Counted from the stretch's first letter, positions 14,556 through 23,871 are shown. The stretch is DNA of 36,265 nt from an uncultured Faecalibacterium sp. (GCA_934524985.1 CAKSYT010000016.1:1-36265); one strand, 5' to 3'. Numbers and translations are program-made. Notes: generated by a model from the letters alone, not told the origin.

Positions 14556-15497
14556 TTATTCCTTTTCGCTTGCGCGGCGGCGGGGGCAGGCGGGGCGCTT
14601 TTCATCATCGGAGCTTGCCACCACCGGGGCGGGGTTGCGCACGCCGGAGTAATCATCGTCCGGGTCGGGACGGCGGGGCGGGCGCTTGCCGCCGCTCACA
14701 TACTCGCACACGCCCACCTTGTAGTACCGGGGGGCAAGGCTTTCGGTGCCGCAGCGCACCCGCAGATAGCCGGATACCGGGTTCACCTCCAGCACGGTGC
14801 CCAGACCGTCCGGGGTGCGCACCGTGCTGCCCACCATGGGCATGATGCTGTTCAGGTACTCGTAGGCGCTCTCCTCGTAGGCAAGGCAGCACATCAGGCG
14901 GCCGCAGGCACCGCTGATCTTGGTGGGGTTCAGTGAAAGGCCCTGTTCCTTGGCCATCTTGATGGAAACGGGCTGGAAATCCTTCAAAAAGCGGCTGCAG
15001 CAGAAGGGCTGGCCGCAGATGCCCAGACCGCCGATCATCTTGCTCTCGTCGCGCACGCCGATCTGGCGCAGCTCGATGCGGGTGTGGAAGATGCCGGCCA
15101 GATCCTTGACCAGCTCCCGGAAGTCCACCCGCCCGTCGGCGGTGAAGTAGAACATGATCTTGGAACGGTCCAGCGTGTACTCGGCCTCCACCAGCTTCAT
15201 TTCCAGCCCGTGGCGGGCGATGCACTCCTGACAGGTGTGGTAGGCGCGCTTTTCGTCCTCGCGGTTCTGGCGCATCCGGCGGATATCCACGCTGTCGGCC
15301 ATGCGGGTGATGGGTTTCAGCGCCTTGGGCACGGCTGCATCCGCCAGCTCCCGCACGCCCTGCACCACCTCGCCGCACTCCACGCCGCGGGCAGTCTCCA
15401 CAATAACGTATTCCCCGGTGTGGATGACAGCATCACCGGGATCAAAATAATAGCTTTTGCCGTTTTCCTTAAAACGGACCGAAATAACTTTTTTCAT
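14556..15497 (-). CDS. ricT: PSP1 domain protein RicT/YaaT
   Basis: RicT (YaaT) is part of the Y-complex that, in Bacillus, modulates RNase Y and phosphorelay-dependent development. The 313-residue protein has the PSP1 region with the conserved cysteines CGQPFCCSRFL and SGACGRLMCCLAYE, the Fe-S ligands of the complex. The last 45 residues are charged and of low complexity (RRPDPDDD...PRRRASEKE). The start at 15497 is supported by GAGGAACACT before ATG. An extended -10 (TGGTATACT, 15560-15565) lies about 60 bases upstream. It is alone here, not next to holB as in many Firmicutes. Confidence 0.92.
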   Translation of the reverse strand: MKKVISVRFKENGKSYYFDPGDAVIHTGEYVIVETARGVECGEVVQGVRELADAAVPKALKPITRMADSVDIRRMRQNREDEKRAYHTCQECIARHGLEMKLVEAEYTLDRSKIMFYFTADGRVDFRELVKDLAGIFHTRIELRQIGVRDESKMIGGLGICGQPFCCSRFLKDFQPVSIKMAKEQGLSLNPTKISGACGRLMCCLAYEESAYEYLNSIMPMVGSTVRTPDGLGTVLEVNPVSGYLRVRCGTESLAPRYYKVGVCEYVSGGKRPPRRPDPDDDYSGVRNPAPVVASSDDEKRPACPRRRASEKE

Positions 15498-15559
15498 AGT
15501 GTTCCTCGTTTTTGTATCGGATAAGCCCCCAAAAGGGGCAGCTTTTTCAGTCTGCTGTT

Positions 15560-15568
15560 AGTATACCA
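15560..15568 (-). promoter_or_regulatory. Extended -10 promoter of ricT
   Basis: On the minus strand TG-G-TATACT. No good -35 is visible. A GGGGC/GCCCC hairpin lies between it and the start codon. Confidence 0.4.
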
Positions 15569-15619
15569 TAATCAAAAGCACATTTCTATGCAAAAAGAAA
15601 AGTCTTTGGGGGATGGGCT

Positions 15620-15777
15620 CGCCCTCTCAGGCGCTCCCGCGCCAGCTCTCCCAAAGGGAGAGCCAAGCCGTTAACCGTGATGCTAAAGTATTAGGTGCAA
15701 TGAGAAAGTTTCCGGCAGCGCTCTTGGCTCTCCCCTTGGGAGAGCTGGCAAAGCCGTAGGCTTTGACTGAGAGGGCG
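15620..15777. repeat. CCCTCTCAG palindromic repeat (family P), locus 4
   Basis: GCCCTCTCAGGCGCTCCCGC to CTGAGAGGGCG, with AGCTCTCCC/GGGAGAGC palindromes. The spacer GATGCTAAAGTATTAGGTGC is nearly identical to locus 3. The end bases have changed together (GCCCTC/GAGGGC here, ACCCTC/GAGGGT elsewhere). Confidence 0.8.
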
Positions 15778-15796
15778 CACGGGGCTAACGGGTGCT

Positions 15797-16101
15797 GCCC
15801 CTCATCCGGCGCTGCGCGCCACCTTCCCCCGGTGGGTGAAGGCTTCAGCGGCAGCGGTACAGTTTCCGGCTCAAGCGCAAAGTTTGCGGATGCGCCAGAG
15901 ACTCCCTCCCTGAGGGAGTAAAATTTTCCCTCCCCTGCAACAATTCCCCCCGCTCAACCGTATGCAGTATGGGAAAAAGTGTCGGAATTCTGTCCGGCGG
16001 CAGAGGGGAGGAAGGCAGACAGAATGCCGGTTTTGGGACGGCAAAGTTGTGCGTTTTGCAGATTTTGACAGAACTTTCGCAAAAGATTCGCCGCCCCGCT
16101 A
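15797..16101. other. Intergenic region upstream of the RND exporter
   Basis: CCCTCATCCGGCGCTGCGCG and CCACCTTCCCCCGGTGGGTG (15797-15845) form a separate short palindromic repeat unit. The remaining 250 bases contain small inverted repeats such as CTCCCTC/GAGGGAG (about 15903) but no gene that I can support. Confidence 0.45.
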
Positions 16102-16129
16102 TTGAAAGCACACGCCTTGCGTGTATAAT
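16102..16129 (+). promoter_or_regulatory. Promoter of the RND exporter with a dyad over the -10
   Basis: TTGAAA (16102-16107), 16 bases, TATAAT (16124-16129). An inverted repeat ACACGC-ctt-GCGTGT (16110-16124) fills the spacer, a likely repressor site. Confidence 0.65.
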
Positions 16130-16209
16130 AGGAATGTTAGGAACCCATTGCCCCCAAAGAGGGAGGAACTGTTGCGCCGGGCGGTGCGGCAGAGAAACGG
16201 TAGGATAAG

Positions 16210-19200
16210 ATGGAAAAATTCAGTGTCAAAAAACCATTTACGGTGCTGGTTGCAGTCATCATGGTGCTGATGCTCGGCTTTGTGTCGATCACCAAGATGA
16301 AAACCAACCTGCTGCCGGATGTCAGCACCCCGTACCTGATGGTGGTTACCGTATATCCCGGTGCCAGCCCGGAGCGTGTGGAGAGCGAAGTCTCGGATGT
16401 GCTGCAAAACGCGCTTACGGTGCCCGGTGTGGAAAAAATCACCGCCACCTCGGCTGAAAACTACAGCCTGCTGCTGATAAGGTTCGTGGATGATACGGAC
16501 ATGAACAGCGCAATGGTGCAGGTGTCCAACAAGCTGGATCAGGCCAAAAGCGACCTGCCCAGTACGGCACTGACCCCTTCTGTGATACAGTACAGCATGA
16601 ACATGAACGCCTTTATGACCGTGGCTGTCAGCCGCGAGGGCAGTTCGGTGTACGAGCTTTCTGATTTTATCAAGAACACCATGACCCCCTACGTCCAGCG
16701 CAAGGGCGGCGTGTCCAGCGTATCTTCCAGCGGCCTTGTGGAGAAGCTGGTACAGGTGCAGCTGAATCAGGAAAAGGTGGATGCCATCAACGAAAAGCTG
16801 ATGGAGCTCATCGACACCCAGCTGGAGGCGGCGCATAAACAGCTGGAGGAGGCTGAGGCCAAGATCGCGGCCGGCCGCGCAGAATACGACAAGCAGTTCA
16901 AAAACTTCGGCAATACTGTGTCCAACTCTGTCATGGGCACTTTGAGCTCTGAGGTCGGCGATGCCGTAGAGGTGGTGCGCAAGCAGGCCGAAGCGCTGCT
17001 GCAAAGCGTCAACAACCTGATCGCCGTGGTCAAGGAGCCCGAGGTGCAGCAGGCACTCATCGAGGTGCAGGCCGGTTTGCAGCGGGTGCTGGACAAGTTC
17101 AACAACACCGGTATGCGGGATATCGACTCCCTGATCGAGATCGTGTCCGAGCTGCGCGATATCACCGATAAGCTCTCCGGTGCCTTGCAGACTTTGCAGA
17201 ACCGCATCAATACCGAGACCGGCACGCAGGGCGAAGGCGCTGCGGATCTGGCAGACGAGCTGCAATTGCAGGACAGCCTGAACGTCATCTATAAGACGCT
17301 GGAAGATACCATCAAGGCCATGGATAATGTGCCCGGTATGATGGGCGAGTTCTCCAAGGCACTGGGCAGCTTTACCCAGCAGCAGCTCAACGCCTATATG
17401 CAGTTTACCGAAGCCCGCGAGATGCTGAACGAGTACGAAAAGCAGCTCAGCGAGGCCAAGACCCAGTACGAAGCCGCCAAGGAAAAGGCACTTGCCAGCG
17501 CGGATGTGACCAAGCAGTTGGACATCAAGACCCTTTCCACCCTGATCTACGCCCAGAACTTCTCCATGCCCGCCGGTTACGTCAAGGACGAAAGCGGCGA
17601 GTCGTGGCTGCTGAAGGTCGGCGAGGAATACGACAGCGTGGAGGATATCCGCGGGGCGCTGCTGCTCCATGTGGAGGGCTACGGTGACGTGCGCCTTTCC
17701 GATGTGGCAGACGTAGAAGTCATCGACAACGCCGCCGACAGCTACACCCGCCTGAACGGCGAGCAGGCCTCGGTGCTGAAGATCTACAAGGACGACAGCT
17801 CCAGCGCAGGTGACGTATCCGCCAACTGTCTGGAGGCTTTCAAGGAGCTGGAAGCCCAGTACGACGGCCTGCACGTTGTGGTGCTGTCCAATCAGGGCAA
17901 CTACATCAGCATCCTCATCAAGAGCATCCTCACCAGTATGCTGGTGGGTGCCGCACTGGCCATCATCGTGCTGGCCATCTTCCTGAAGGACGTCAAGCCC
18001 ACGCTGGTGGTCGGCGTCAGTATCCCCCTGTCGGTGCTGTTTGCCGTGGTGCTGATGTACTTCACCGGGCTGGACCTGAACGTTATGACGCTGGCCGGCC
18101 TTTCGCTGGGCATCGGCATGCTGGTGGATAACTCTGTCGTTGTCATCGAGAACATCTACCGTCTGCGCGGACGCGGCGTGCCCGCCGCCCGCGCGGCGGT
18201 GCAGGGTGCGCGTCAGGTGGGCATGTCCGTTGTGGCGTCTACCCTGACTTCGGTCTGCGTGTTCCTGCCGGCGGTGTTCTCTGCCAGCCTCATCCGCAAC
18301 CTGATGGGCCCCATGTCCCTGTGCATCGGCTACTGCCTGATGGCTTCCCTCATCGTGGCACTGACCGTTGTGCCCGCCGCTTCGGCTACCGTGCTGAAGA
18401 ACGCCCAGCCCAAAAAGCTGGCATGGTTCGATAAAATTCAGGACGCCTACGGCCGCAGTCTGGAAAAGGCGCTGGAAAAGCGCTTTGTGCCGCTGGCCGC
18501 CGCCGTGCTGCTGCTGGTGTTCTGCTGCTGGCGGGTGGTCTCCATGGGCATTGTGCTGCTGCCCACCAGCACCAGCAACGAGGCCATGATCACCCTTTCT
18601 ACCACCGACACCCTCTCGCAGCAGGAATCCTATGATGTGGCCGGTAAGGTGGTGCAGGCTGTAATGGCCGTGGACGGCGTGGAGGAGGTAGGCATTACCC
18701 CCGACAACACCGTGGCGGGCATGGATGTTTCCAACCTCGGCCTGCCCTCCACCATCACCGATCTGCTGAACGCCGCCAACGGCTACGGCAGGTACAAGAT
18801 CAACGTCAAGCTCAACGAGGATCTCTCCTCTTCCAAGATCGATGCCGCCTGCAAGGCCATGGAGGAAGCCGTGGCCGGCGTTGCGGACTGCACCGCTACC
18901 GTCCAGCAGTACGGCATGACCGATGACCTGACCAGTCAGCTGTCCACCGGCCTGACCATCAAGATCTACGGCACCGATGCCGAGACCCTGACCGCCCTGT
19001 CCGAGAAGGTCATCGACATCGTGAACAGCACCGAGGGCTTCCAGAACGCCACCAATGGTCTGGGTGCGGGCGATTCCACCATCATCCTGCAGGTGGACCG
19101 CGACAAGGTGCGCGCCAACGGCCTGACCGTTGCGCAGGTGTACCAGCAGATCGCGGCAAAGCTGACCACTACCACCACGGCACAGACCCCTGTTACCGTG

Positions 19201-20154
19201 GATGGCACCACGATGGACGTGCAGATCAGCAACAATCTGGACCCGCTGACCAAGGAAAACATGATGGACATGACCTTTGAGACCACCGTCATGTCCGCAG
19301 ACGGCACCACTGCCACCGGTACCTGCACACTGGCAGATATCGCCAGCTGGACCACCGGCACCGCGCCGGACTCCATCACCAGCGAGAACCAGAACCAGTT
19401 CGTCACTGTGACCGCCGAGACTGTGTCGGGCTACAACACCACGGTGCAGGCGCGTGCCGTGAAAAAGGCGCTGGACGCCTTTGCCCTCACCGATGAGATG
19501 CCGGAGGGCTGCTCTTTCTCCATGGGCGGCGAGAGCGACAGCGTCAACTATATGACCAACGAGATGGTTCAGTGGATGGCACTGGCCCTGCCCTTTGTGT
19601 ACCTTGTCATGGTGGCACAATTCCAGAGCCTGCTGTCCCCCTTCATCGTGCTGTTCACCGTGCCGCTGGCCTTTACCGGCGGTCTGCTGGGCCTGCTGCT
19701 CACCGGCCAGCAGCTGACCATGATCTCCATGATGGGCTTCATCGTGCTGATGGGTACGGTCGTCAACAACGGCATCGTGTTCGTGGACTACGCCAACCAG
19801 CTGCGCATGGGCGGCATGGAGCGCCGCGCCGCACTGGTGGCCACCGGCAAGACCCGTATGCGCCCCATCCTGATGACCACCCTGACCACCGTGCTGGCCA
19901 TGCTGCAAATGGTGTTCAGCAACGATATGGCAAGCCAGCTGATGAGCGGCATGGCCATCGTTATCATCTGCGGCCTGAGCTATGCCACCCTGATGACCCT
20001 GTATATCGTGCCCATTTTGTACGATATCCTGTTCAAGAAGCCGCCGCTCAACGTGGACATCGGCAGCGACGAGGACTTGGACGACATCCCGGACGATGCC
20101 GCCGAGTTCATTGCCGCCCAGTCCTCTGCGGCACAGCCCCAGCCGGAGGCATAA
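16210..20154 (+). CDS. RND-family efflux permease (HAE1/AcrB-like, Gram-positive type)
   Basis: A 1,314-residue inner-membrane transporter that should export hydrophobic compounds using the proton gradient. TM1 is at about 10-28. The TM2-6 block starts at about residue 570 and includes GMLVDNSVVVIENIYR (about 636-651), which carries the conserved Asp. The second half repeats the plan and includes GTVVNNGIVFVDYANQLR near residue 1184. The external loop after TM1 has a long insertion (about 180-430) predicted as coiled coil (QLEAAHKQLEEAEAKIAAG and similar heptads), larger than in AcrB. No membrane-fusion protein or outer-membrane channel gene is adjacent, as expected in a monoderm. ATG 16210 follows GTAGGATAAG. 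Its own promoter has a dyad. Confidence 0.92.
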   Translation: MEKFSVKKPFTVLVAVIMVLMLGFVSITKMKTNLLPDVSTPYLMVVTVYPGASPERVESEVSDVLQNALTVPGVEKITATSAENYSLLLIRFVDDTDMNSAMVQVSNKLDQAKSDLPSTALTPSVIQYSMNMNAFMTVAVSREGSSVYELSDFIKNTMTPYVQRKGGVSSVSSSGLVEKLVQVQLNQEKVDAINEKLMELIDTQLEAAHKQLEEAEAKIAAGRAEYDKQFKNFGNTVSNSVMGTLSSEVGDAVEVVRKQAEALLQSVNNLIAVVKEPEVQQALIEVQAGLQRVLDKFNNTGMRDIDSLIEIVSELRDITDKLSGALQTLQNRINTETGTQGEGAADLADELQLQDSLNVIYKTLEDTIKAMDNVPGMMGEFSKALGSFTQQQLNAYMQFTEAREMLNEYEKQLSEAKTQYEAAKEKALASADVTKQLDIKTLSTLIYAQNFSMPAGYVKDESGESWLLKVGEEYDSVEDIRGALLLHVEGYGDVRLSDVADVEVIDNAADSYTRLNGEQASVLKIYKDDSSSAGDVSANCLEAFKELEAQYDGLHVVVLSNQGNYISILIKSILTSMLVGAALAIIVLAIFLKDVKPTLVVGVSIPLSVLFAVVLMYFTGLDLNVMTLAGLSLGIGMLVDNSVVVIENIYRLRGRGVPAARAAVQGARQVGMSVVASTLTSVCVFLPAVFSASLIRNLMGPMSLCIGYCLMASLIVALTVVPAASATVLKNAQPKKLAWFDKIQDAYGRSLEKALEKRFVPLAAAVLLLVFCCWRVVSMGIVLLPTSTSNEAMITLSTTDTLSQQESYDVAGKVVQAVMAVDGVEEVGITPDNTVAGMDVSNLGLPSTITDLLNAANGYGRYKINVKLNEDLSSSKIDAACKAMEEAVAGVADCTATVQQYGMTDDLTSQLSTGLTIKIYGTDAETLTALSEKVIDIVNSTEGFQNATNGLGAGDSTIILQVDRDKVRANGLTVAQVYQQIAAKLTTTTTAQTPVTVDGTTMDVQISNNLDPLTKENMMDMTFETTVMSADGTTATGTCTLADIASWTTGTAPDSITSENQNQFVTVTAETVSGYNTTVQARAVKKALDAFALTDEMPEGCSFSMGGESDSVNYMTNEMVQWMALALPFVYLVMVAQFQSLLSPFIVLFTVPLAFTGGLLGLLLTGQQLTMISMMGFIVLMGTVVNNGIVFVDYANQLRMGGMERRAALVATGKTRMRPILMTTLTTVLAMLQMVFSNDMASQLMSGMAIVIICGLSYATLMTLYIVPILYDILFKKPPLNVDIGSDEDLDDIPDDAAEFIAAQSSAAQPQPEA

Positions 20155-20174
20155 GGCTTACAGCTATAATCTCC

Positions 20175-20217
20175 AAAGCGCCCCGCATTTCCACCGGAAG
20201 TGCGGGGCGCTTTTTGG
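20175..20217 (+). terminator. Terminator of the RND gene
   Basis: AAAGCGCCCCGCA (20175-20187) pairs with TGCGGGGCGCTTT (20201-20213), with inner TCC/GGA and a T5 tail. Confidence 0.9.
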
Positions 20218-20235
20218 TTGTCTGCCCGCAGGCGG

Positions 20236-20415
20236 GACGATTTAGAATGCGCTCCGCTTCGCTCTGCGCATCATCAGCGGAATTTTGATTTTAATTTGCA
20301 AGTTGGGAAAATCTGCGGATTTTCCCAACTTGCCTTTTCACAGGAGGGGTCGTGGCGGGAAACGGCATTTGCAGCGCCGCTTTCTGCGAAAGCGCGGCGC
20401 TGCGGGGAAAGCCTG
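20236..20415 (+). repeat. Family R repeat with 3' extension, copy A
   Basis: GACGATTT leads to ATGCGC (20247-20252) pairing with GCGCAT (20266-20271). CATCAGCGG and an AT-rich stretch follow, then a perfect 16 bp stem (20298-20313 with 20318-20333, loop TGCG). The extension CAGGAGGGGTCGTGG... carries a third hairpin, GCAGCGCCGCTTTC with GAAAGC-GC-GGCGCTGC (20371-20403), again with loop TGCG. The copy at 26256 has the same order. Confidence 0.85.
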
Positions 20416-20439
20416 CACAGGCTTTCAGCGGGCTGAACC

Positions 20440-20610
20440 CTCTCAGCTTCGCTGCGCTCAGCAGCTCCCCCGAAGGGGGAGCTTTATTCGTGCTGACCGG
20501 AAGATGCCAAAAAGCTCCCCCTTCGGGGGAGCTGGCACGGCGCAAGCCGTGACTGAGAGGGTTCGGCCGTCCCCTTGGGGAAGGTGGCATCGCCGCAGGC
20601 GATGACGGAA
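20440..20610. repeat. CCCTCTCAG palindromic repeat (family P), locus 5
   Basis: AACCCTCTCAGCTTCGCTGC to CTGAGAGGGTT with two GCTCCCCC/GGGGGAGC palindromes, followed by a third weaker arm ending GATGACGGAAGGGG. Confidence 0.8.
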
Positions 20611-20730
20611 GGGGTAACCGCCCCGCCGCTGAAATCCCCATTGTAGGCACTTTCGATGATTCTACCAAAAAATCGCCGGAAAAATTGGATGGTAATTCTA
20701 AAAGGAATCCAACACAAAACCGTAAAACTG

Positions 20731-20787
20731 TGATATAATCATAAATACAGACAAGATGCAAAGGGGGCAGTCTGCCCCCTTTTGCAT
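20731..20787 (+). promoter_or_regulatory. galM promoter (extended -10) and leader hairpin
   Basis: TG-A-TATAAT (20731-20739) is an extended -10 without a clear -35. About 15 bases later ATGCAAAGGGGGCAG (20756-20770) pairs with CTGCCCCCTTTTGCAT (20772-20787). This stem occupies the start of the mRNA and ends in a T4 tract, so it could attenuate transcription or protect the 5' end. Confidence 0.55.
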
Positions 20788-20818
20788 TTCCGAAAAAAGC
20801 TTTAGGAGGCGAGGCCCA

Positions 20819-21892
20819 ATGGCACAGATCCGTTCCAAGCCCTTCGGTGTGACCAAAGAGGGCGCTAATGTTACCGAGTACATCCTCTCGAACCCCGGCG
20901 GAATGTCCGTCAGTGTGCTGGATTACGGCTGCGTGATCAAAAATATTATCGTCCCGGCCAAAAACGGCCCGGTGGATGTGGTGCTGGGTCACGACACCAT
21001 GGCAGATTACGAAAACGACTTCACCTCGTCCGGCAGCACCTGCTGCGGTGCTTTTGTGGGACGCTATGCCAACCGCATCGAGAACGCCGTCTTTACCTTG
21101 GGCGGCAAGACCTACCAGCTGGAAAAAAATTGCGGCGAGCACCATCTGCACGGCTGCTTCTCCCGGAAGATCTATGAGGTGAAGTACTTCGGTGATACCC
21201 TGCTGATGGAAGCCGTAAGCCCCGACGGCGAGGACGGCTTTCCCGGCACGCTGAAGATCGCGGTGCGCTATACCCTCACCGATGATAACACCTTCCGCAT
21301 GGACTATCGTGTGTCCTCGGACGCCGACACCCTTGTAAACCTGACCAACCACAGCTACTTCAATCTGGACGGCAGCGGCGATGTGCTGAACCAGAAGCTG
21401 CGCATCTACGCCTCCCGCTATCTGGAGGGCAACAATACCACCTGCCCCACCGGCAATATCCTGCCTGTGGCGAACACCCCCATGGACTTTACCGCCGGCA
21501 AGACCATCGGCAAGGAGATCGACACCGGCTTCTCCCAGACCACCATGGTGGGCGGCGGCTACGACCACTGCTATGTCATCGACCGCGCACGCGGCTCCAG
21601 CCAGAGCATCTGCGCTTGGGCTACCAGCGATAAGACCGGCATCAGCATGAAGCTGTACACCACCCAGCCGGGCATCCAGCTGTACACCGGCAACTTTTTG
21701 CAGGAATGCCCCGCCCCGGGCAAGGGCGGCGAACCCCTGCGCAAGTACGGCGGCTTTGCTTTGGAGACCCAGCACTTCCCCTGCAGCCCCTCCCACCCGG
21801 AGTTCCCCTCCACGGTGCTGCGGGCAGGCAAGGTGTTCCGCGCCACCACCACCCTGCGGTTCTTCACCGGCAAACAGTGCGGAAAGCTTTAA
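20819..21892 (+). CDS. galM: Aldose 1-epimerase (mutarotase)
   Basis: GalM interconverts alpha and beta anomers of galactose and glucose before the Leloir kinase step. The 357-residue protein shows the family blocks GRYANRI, EHHLHG, LVNLTNHSYFNLDG (containing the catalytic His), GGYDHCYVID and ALETQHFP (containing the catalytic Glu). I chose ATG 20819 because TTTAGGAGG lies nine bases before it; upstream in-frame codons fall in the leader hairpin. It is followed by galE 490 bases later in the same direction, but a terminator and a repeat lie between them, so they are separate units of one pathway. Confidence 0.93.
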   Translation: MAQIRSKPFGVTKEGANVTEYILSNPGGMSVSVLDYGCVIKNIIVPAKNGPVDVVLGHDTMADYENDFTSSGSTCCGAFVGRYANRIENAVFTLGGKTYQLEKNCGEHHLHGCFSRKIYEVKYFGDTLLMEAVSPDGEDGFPGTLKIAVRYTLTDDNTFRMDYRVSSDADTLVNLTNHSYFNLDGSGDVLNQKLRIYASRYLEGNNTTCPTGNILPVANTPMDFTAGKTIGKEIDTGFSQTTMVGGGYDHCYVIDRARGSSQSICAWATSDKTGISMKLYTTQPGIQLYTGNFLQECPAPGKGGEPLRKYGGFALETQHFPCSPSHPEFPSTVLRAGKVFRATTTLRFFTGKQCGKL

Positions 21893-21902
21893 AAATGATA
21901 AA

Positions 21903-21943
21903 TTACGCAAAAACGTCTGCTTCGGCAGGCGTTTTTTGCGTAA
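21903..21943 (+). terminator. galM terminator
   Basis: TTACGCAAAAACG-CTGC pairs with GCAG-CGTTTTTTGCGTAA around the stable loop TTCG. Confidence 0.85.
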
Positions 21944-21971
21944 ATAGAGAACTCCCCCGGTCGCCTACGGC

Positions 21972-22150
21972 GACAACCCTCTCAGTCTGCTCCCGATGGT
22001 CGCAGCCAGCTCCCCCGAAGGGGGGAGCTTTTTGGCATCTTCCGGTCAAGCTCCCCCCTCGGGGGAGCTGGCACGGCGTAAGCCGTGACTGAGAGGGTTT
22101 GCCGTCCCCTTGGGGAAGGTGGCATCGCGCAGCGATGACGAAAGGGGTAT
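21972..22150. repeat. CCCTCTCAG palindromic repeat (family P), locus 6
   Basis: AACCCTCTCAGTCTGCTCCC to CTGAGAGGGTT. The first variable hairpin is nearly identical to that of locus 1 (TCTGCTCCCGATGGTCGCAG), 17 kb away. A third arm ends in GATGACGAAAGGGG. Confidence 0.8.
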
Positions 22151-22283
22151 CCTCCCTCTCCATTTCTATGTTTTGCACAAACAGCGCATTCTCTCCATGT
22201 GAAAAGTGCGAAAAATCTCTGTCAATCAAAAGTGTAATGCACGAAGATGCAACAAAAATATATCTGAATAAAGAAAGCGCCCC

Positions 22284-22337
22284 TTGCAGTCGGCGGCAAA
22301 AAGCGGTATTCTTTAAGCAGACCGGGCAGCGCCCGGT
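22284..22337 (+). promoter_or_regulatory. galE promoter and short leader hairpin
   Basis: TTGCAG (22284-22289), 17 bases, TATTCT (22307-22312). ACCGGGC-agc-GCCCGGT (22321-22337) lies just after the expected start point. The region 22151-22283 before it shows nothing else. Confidence 0.5.
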
Positions 22338-22383
22338 GCAAAGAGATAAAAGTGATAATACTATGTGAGAGAGGTACTCGGCT

Positions 22384-23409
22384 ATGGCAATTTTGGTTTC
22401 CGGCGGTGCCGGCTACATCGGCAGCCACACCTGCATCGAACTGTTGAACGCTGGCTACGATATCGTGGTGGCAGATAACTATTATAACGCTTCTCCTGTG
22501 GTTCTGGACCGGGTCAAGCAGATCACCGGCAAGGACTTCCGCTTCTACAAGGCAGATATGACCCGCCGCGAGGACGTAGAGAAGATCTTCTCCGAGTGCC
22601 CGGACATCACCGCCGTCATCCAGTTCGCAGCCTACAAGGCTGTGGGCGAGAGCGTGTCCAAGCCCATCGAGTACTACTACAATAACCTCAACTGCACGCT
22701 GGTCATTCTGGACGTGATGCGCCATCATGACTGCCATAACTTCGTGTTCAGCTCCTCCGCTACCGTCTACGGCGACCCCGCCAGTGTGCCCATCACCGAG
22801 GACTTCCCCGTGGGCGCTACCACCAACCCCTACGGCACCACCAAGGCCTTCACCGAGCGCATCCTGCAGGACGTCTGCAAGGCGGACCCCAGCCTGAATG
22901 TGGCGCTGCTGCGCTACTTCAACCCCATCGGTGCTCACAAGAGCGGCCTGATCGGCGAGGACCCCAACGGCATCCCCAATAACCTGATGCCCTACATCGC
23001 CAAGGTGGCTGTGGGCAAGCTGGAAAAGGTGCACGTCTTTGGCAACGACTACCCCACCCCGGACGGCACCGGTGTGCGTGACTACATCCACGTTGTGGAT
23101 CTGGCCCGGGGCCATGTGTGCGCCATCCGCAAGCTGGAGACCGGCTGCGGCCTCTTCATCTGCAATCTGGGCACCGGTAAGGGTTACAGCGTGCTGGACG
23201 TCATCCACGCCTTCTCCAAGGCCTGCGGCAAGGAGATCCCCTACGTCATCGAGGCGCGCCGCCCCGGCGATATCGCCGAGTGCTACGCCGACCCCACCAA
23301 GGCCAAGAACGAGCTGGGCTGGGTGGCTGAGTACGGCATCGAGGAGATGTGCGCCGACAGCTGGAACTGGCAGAAGAACAACCCCGATGGCTACCATACC
23401 GTGAAGTAA
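22384..23409 (+). CDS. galE: UDP-glucose 4-epimerase
   Basis: GalE interconverts UDP-galactose and UDP-glucose with bound NAD+. The 341-residue protein is a standard extended short-chain dehydrogenase: NAD-binding GGAGYIGSH (7-15), SSSATVYG with the catalytic Ser/Thr region, Y150 and K154 (YGTTK), and RYFNPIGAH. The start at 22384 has GAGAGG nine bases upstream. Codon bias is high. Together with galM it covers two of the four Leloir steps; kinase and uridylyltransferase are not in this window. Confidence 0.97.
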   Translation: MAILVSGGAGYIGSHTCIELLNAGYDIVVADNYYNASPVVLDRVKQITGKDFRFYKADMTRREDVEKIFSECPDITAVIQFAAYKAVGESVSKPIEYYYNNLNCTLVILDVMRHHDCHNFVFSSSATVYGDPASVPITEDFPVGATTNPYGTTKAFTERILQDVCKADPSLNVALLRYFNPIGAHKSGLIGEDPNGIPNNLMPYIAKVAVGKLEKVHVFGNDYPTPDGTGVRDYIHVVDLARGHVCAIRKLETGCGLFICNLGTGKGYSVLDVIHAFSKACGKEIPYVIEARRPGDIAECYADPTKAKNELGWVAEYGIEEMCADSWNWQKNNPDGYHTVK

Positions 23410-23422
23410 CTTATAAAACCGT

Positions 23423-23464
23423 AGCACCGCATATTCTCGCCCGAGAGTGTGCGGTGCTTTTTTT
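23423..23464 (+). terminator. galE terminator
   Basis: AGCACCGCA (23423-23431) pairs with TGCGGTGCT (23450-23458), with inner TCTC/GAGA and a T7 tail. Confidence 0.9.
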
Positions 23465-23486
23465 GTGCAAACTCCCTCTGGCATGG

Positions 23487-23789
23487 TGGGAAAGTTTCTC
23501 ATTGCACTTGAAACCTTAGCGACAAGGCTAATGGCGTGCGCCCTCTCAGTCACCTGCGGTGACAGCTCTCCCAAAGGGAGAGCCAAGAGCACTGCCGGAA
23601 ACTTCCTCATTATGCCTAACACTTTAGCAACGAGCCTTAGACCTTGGCTCTCCCTTTGGGAGAGCTGGCGCGGGAGCGCCTGAGAGGGCGGCCGTCCCCT
23701 TGAGGGCCGACTTCCCCCGGCCGGGGGAAGATGTCGCGCAGCGACAAAAGGGGGAATCTGGCATCGCGCAGCGATGACTGAGAGGGTTC
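23487..23789. repeat. CCCTCTCAG palindromic repeats (family P), locus 7, compound
   Basis: A partial spacer copy (GGGAAAGTTTCTCATTGCAC) comes first. A full unit follows (23541-23689, CCCTCTCAG to CTGAGAGGG, CTCTCCC/GGGAGAG palindromes), then further arms ending GCGATGACTGAGAGGGTTC. No gene lies within these 300 bases. Confidence 0.75.
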
Positions 23790-23820
23790 TTCCCGTCAAG
23801 CAACTCCCCCATATTCTCTA

Positions 23821-23871
23821 TTGACATCCGCTGTTAGTTAGTCTATACTACATTTGTTAACACGGACTAAC
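23821..23871 (+). promoter_or_regulatory. feoAB promoter with candidate iron operator
   Basis: TTGACA (23821-23826), 17 bases and TATACT (23844-23849) form a near-consensus promoter. GTTAGTTAGTC overlaps spacer and -10, and its inverted counterpart GGACTAACAC lies at 23863-23872. TTAGTTAG-type dyads resemble DtxR/IdeR-like operators, so iron repression is likely but not shown. Confidence 0.6.

Noticed and set aside
16099..19908. 1269-residue frame opposite the RND exporter
   Set aside because: Same cause: a His/Gly/Gln-rich antisense mirror of a well-supported gene.
22222..23799. 525-residue frame opposite galE, and similar long frames opposite holB, the carboxypeptidases, feoB and tig
   Set aside because: They mirror secure genes, run through palindromic repeats and lack start signals.
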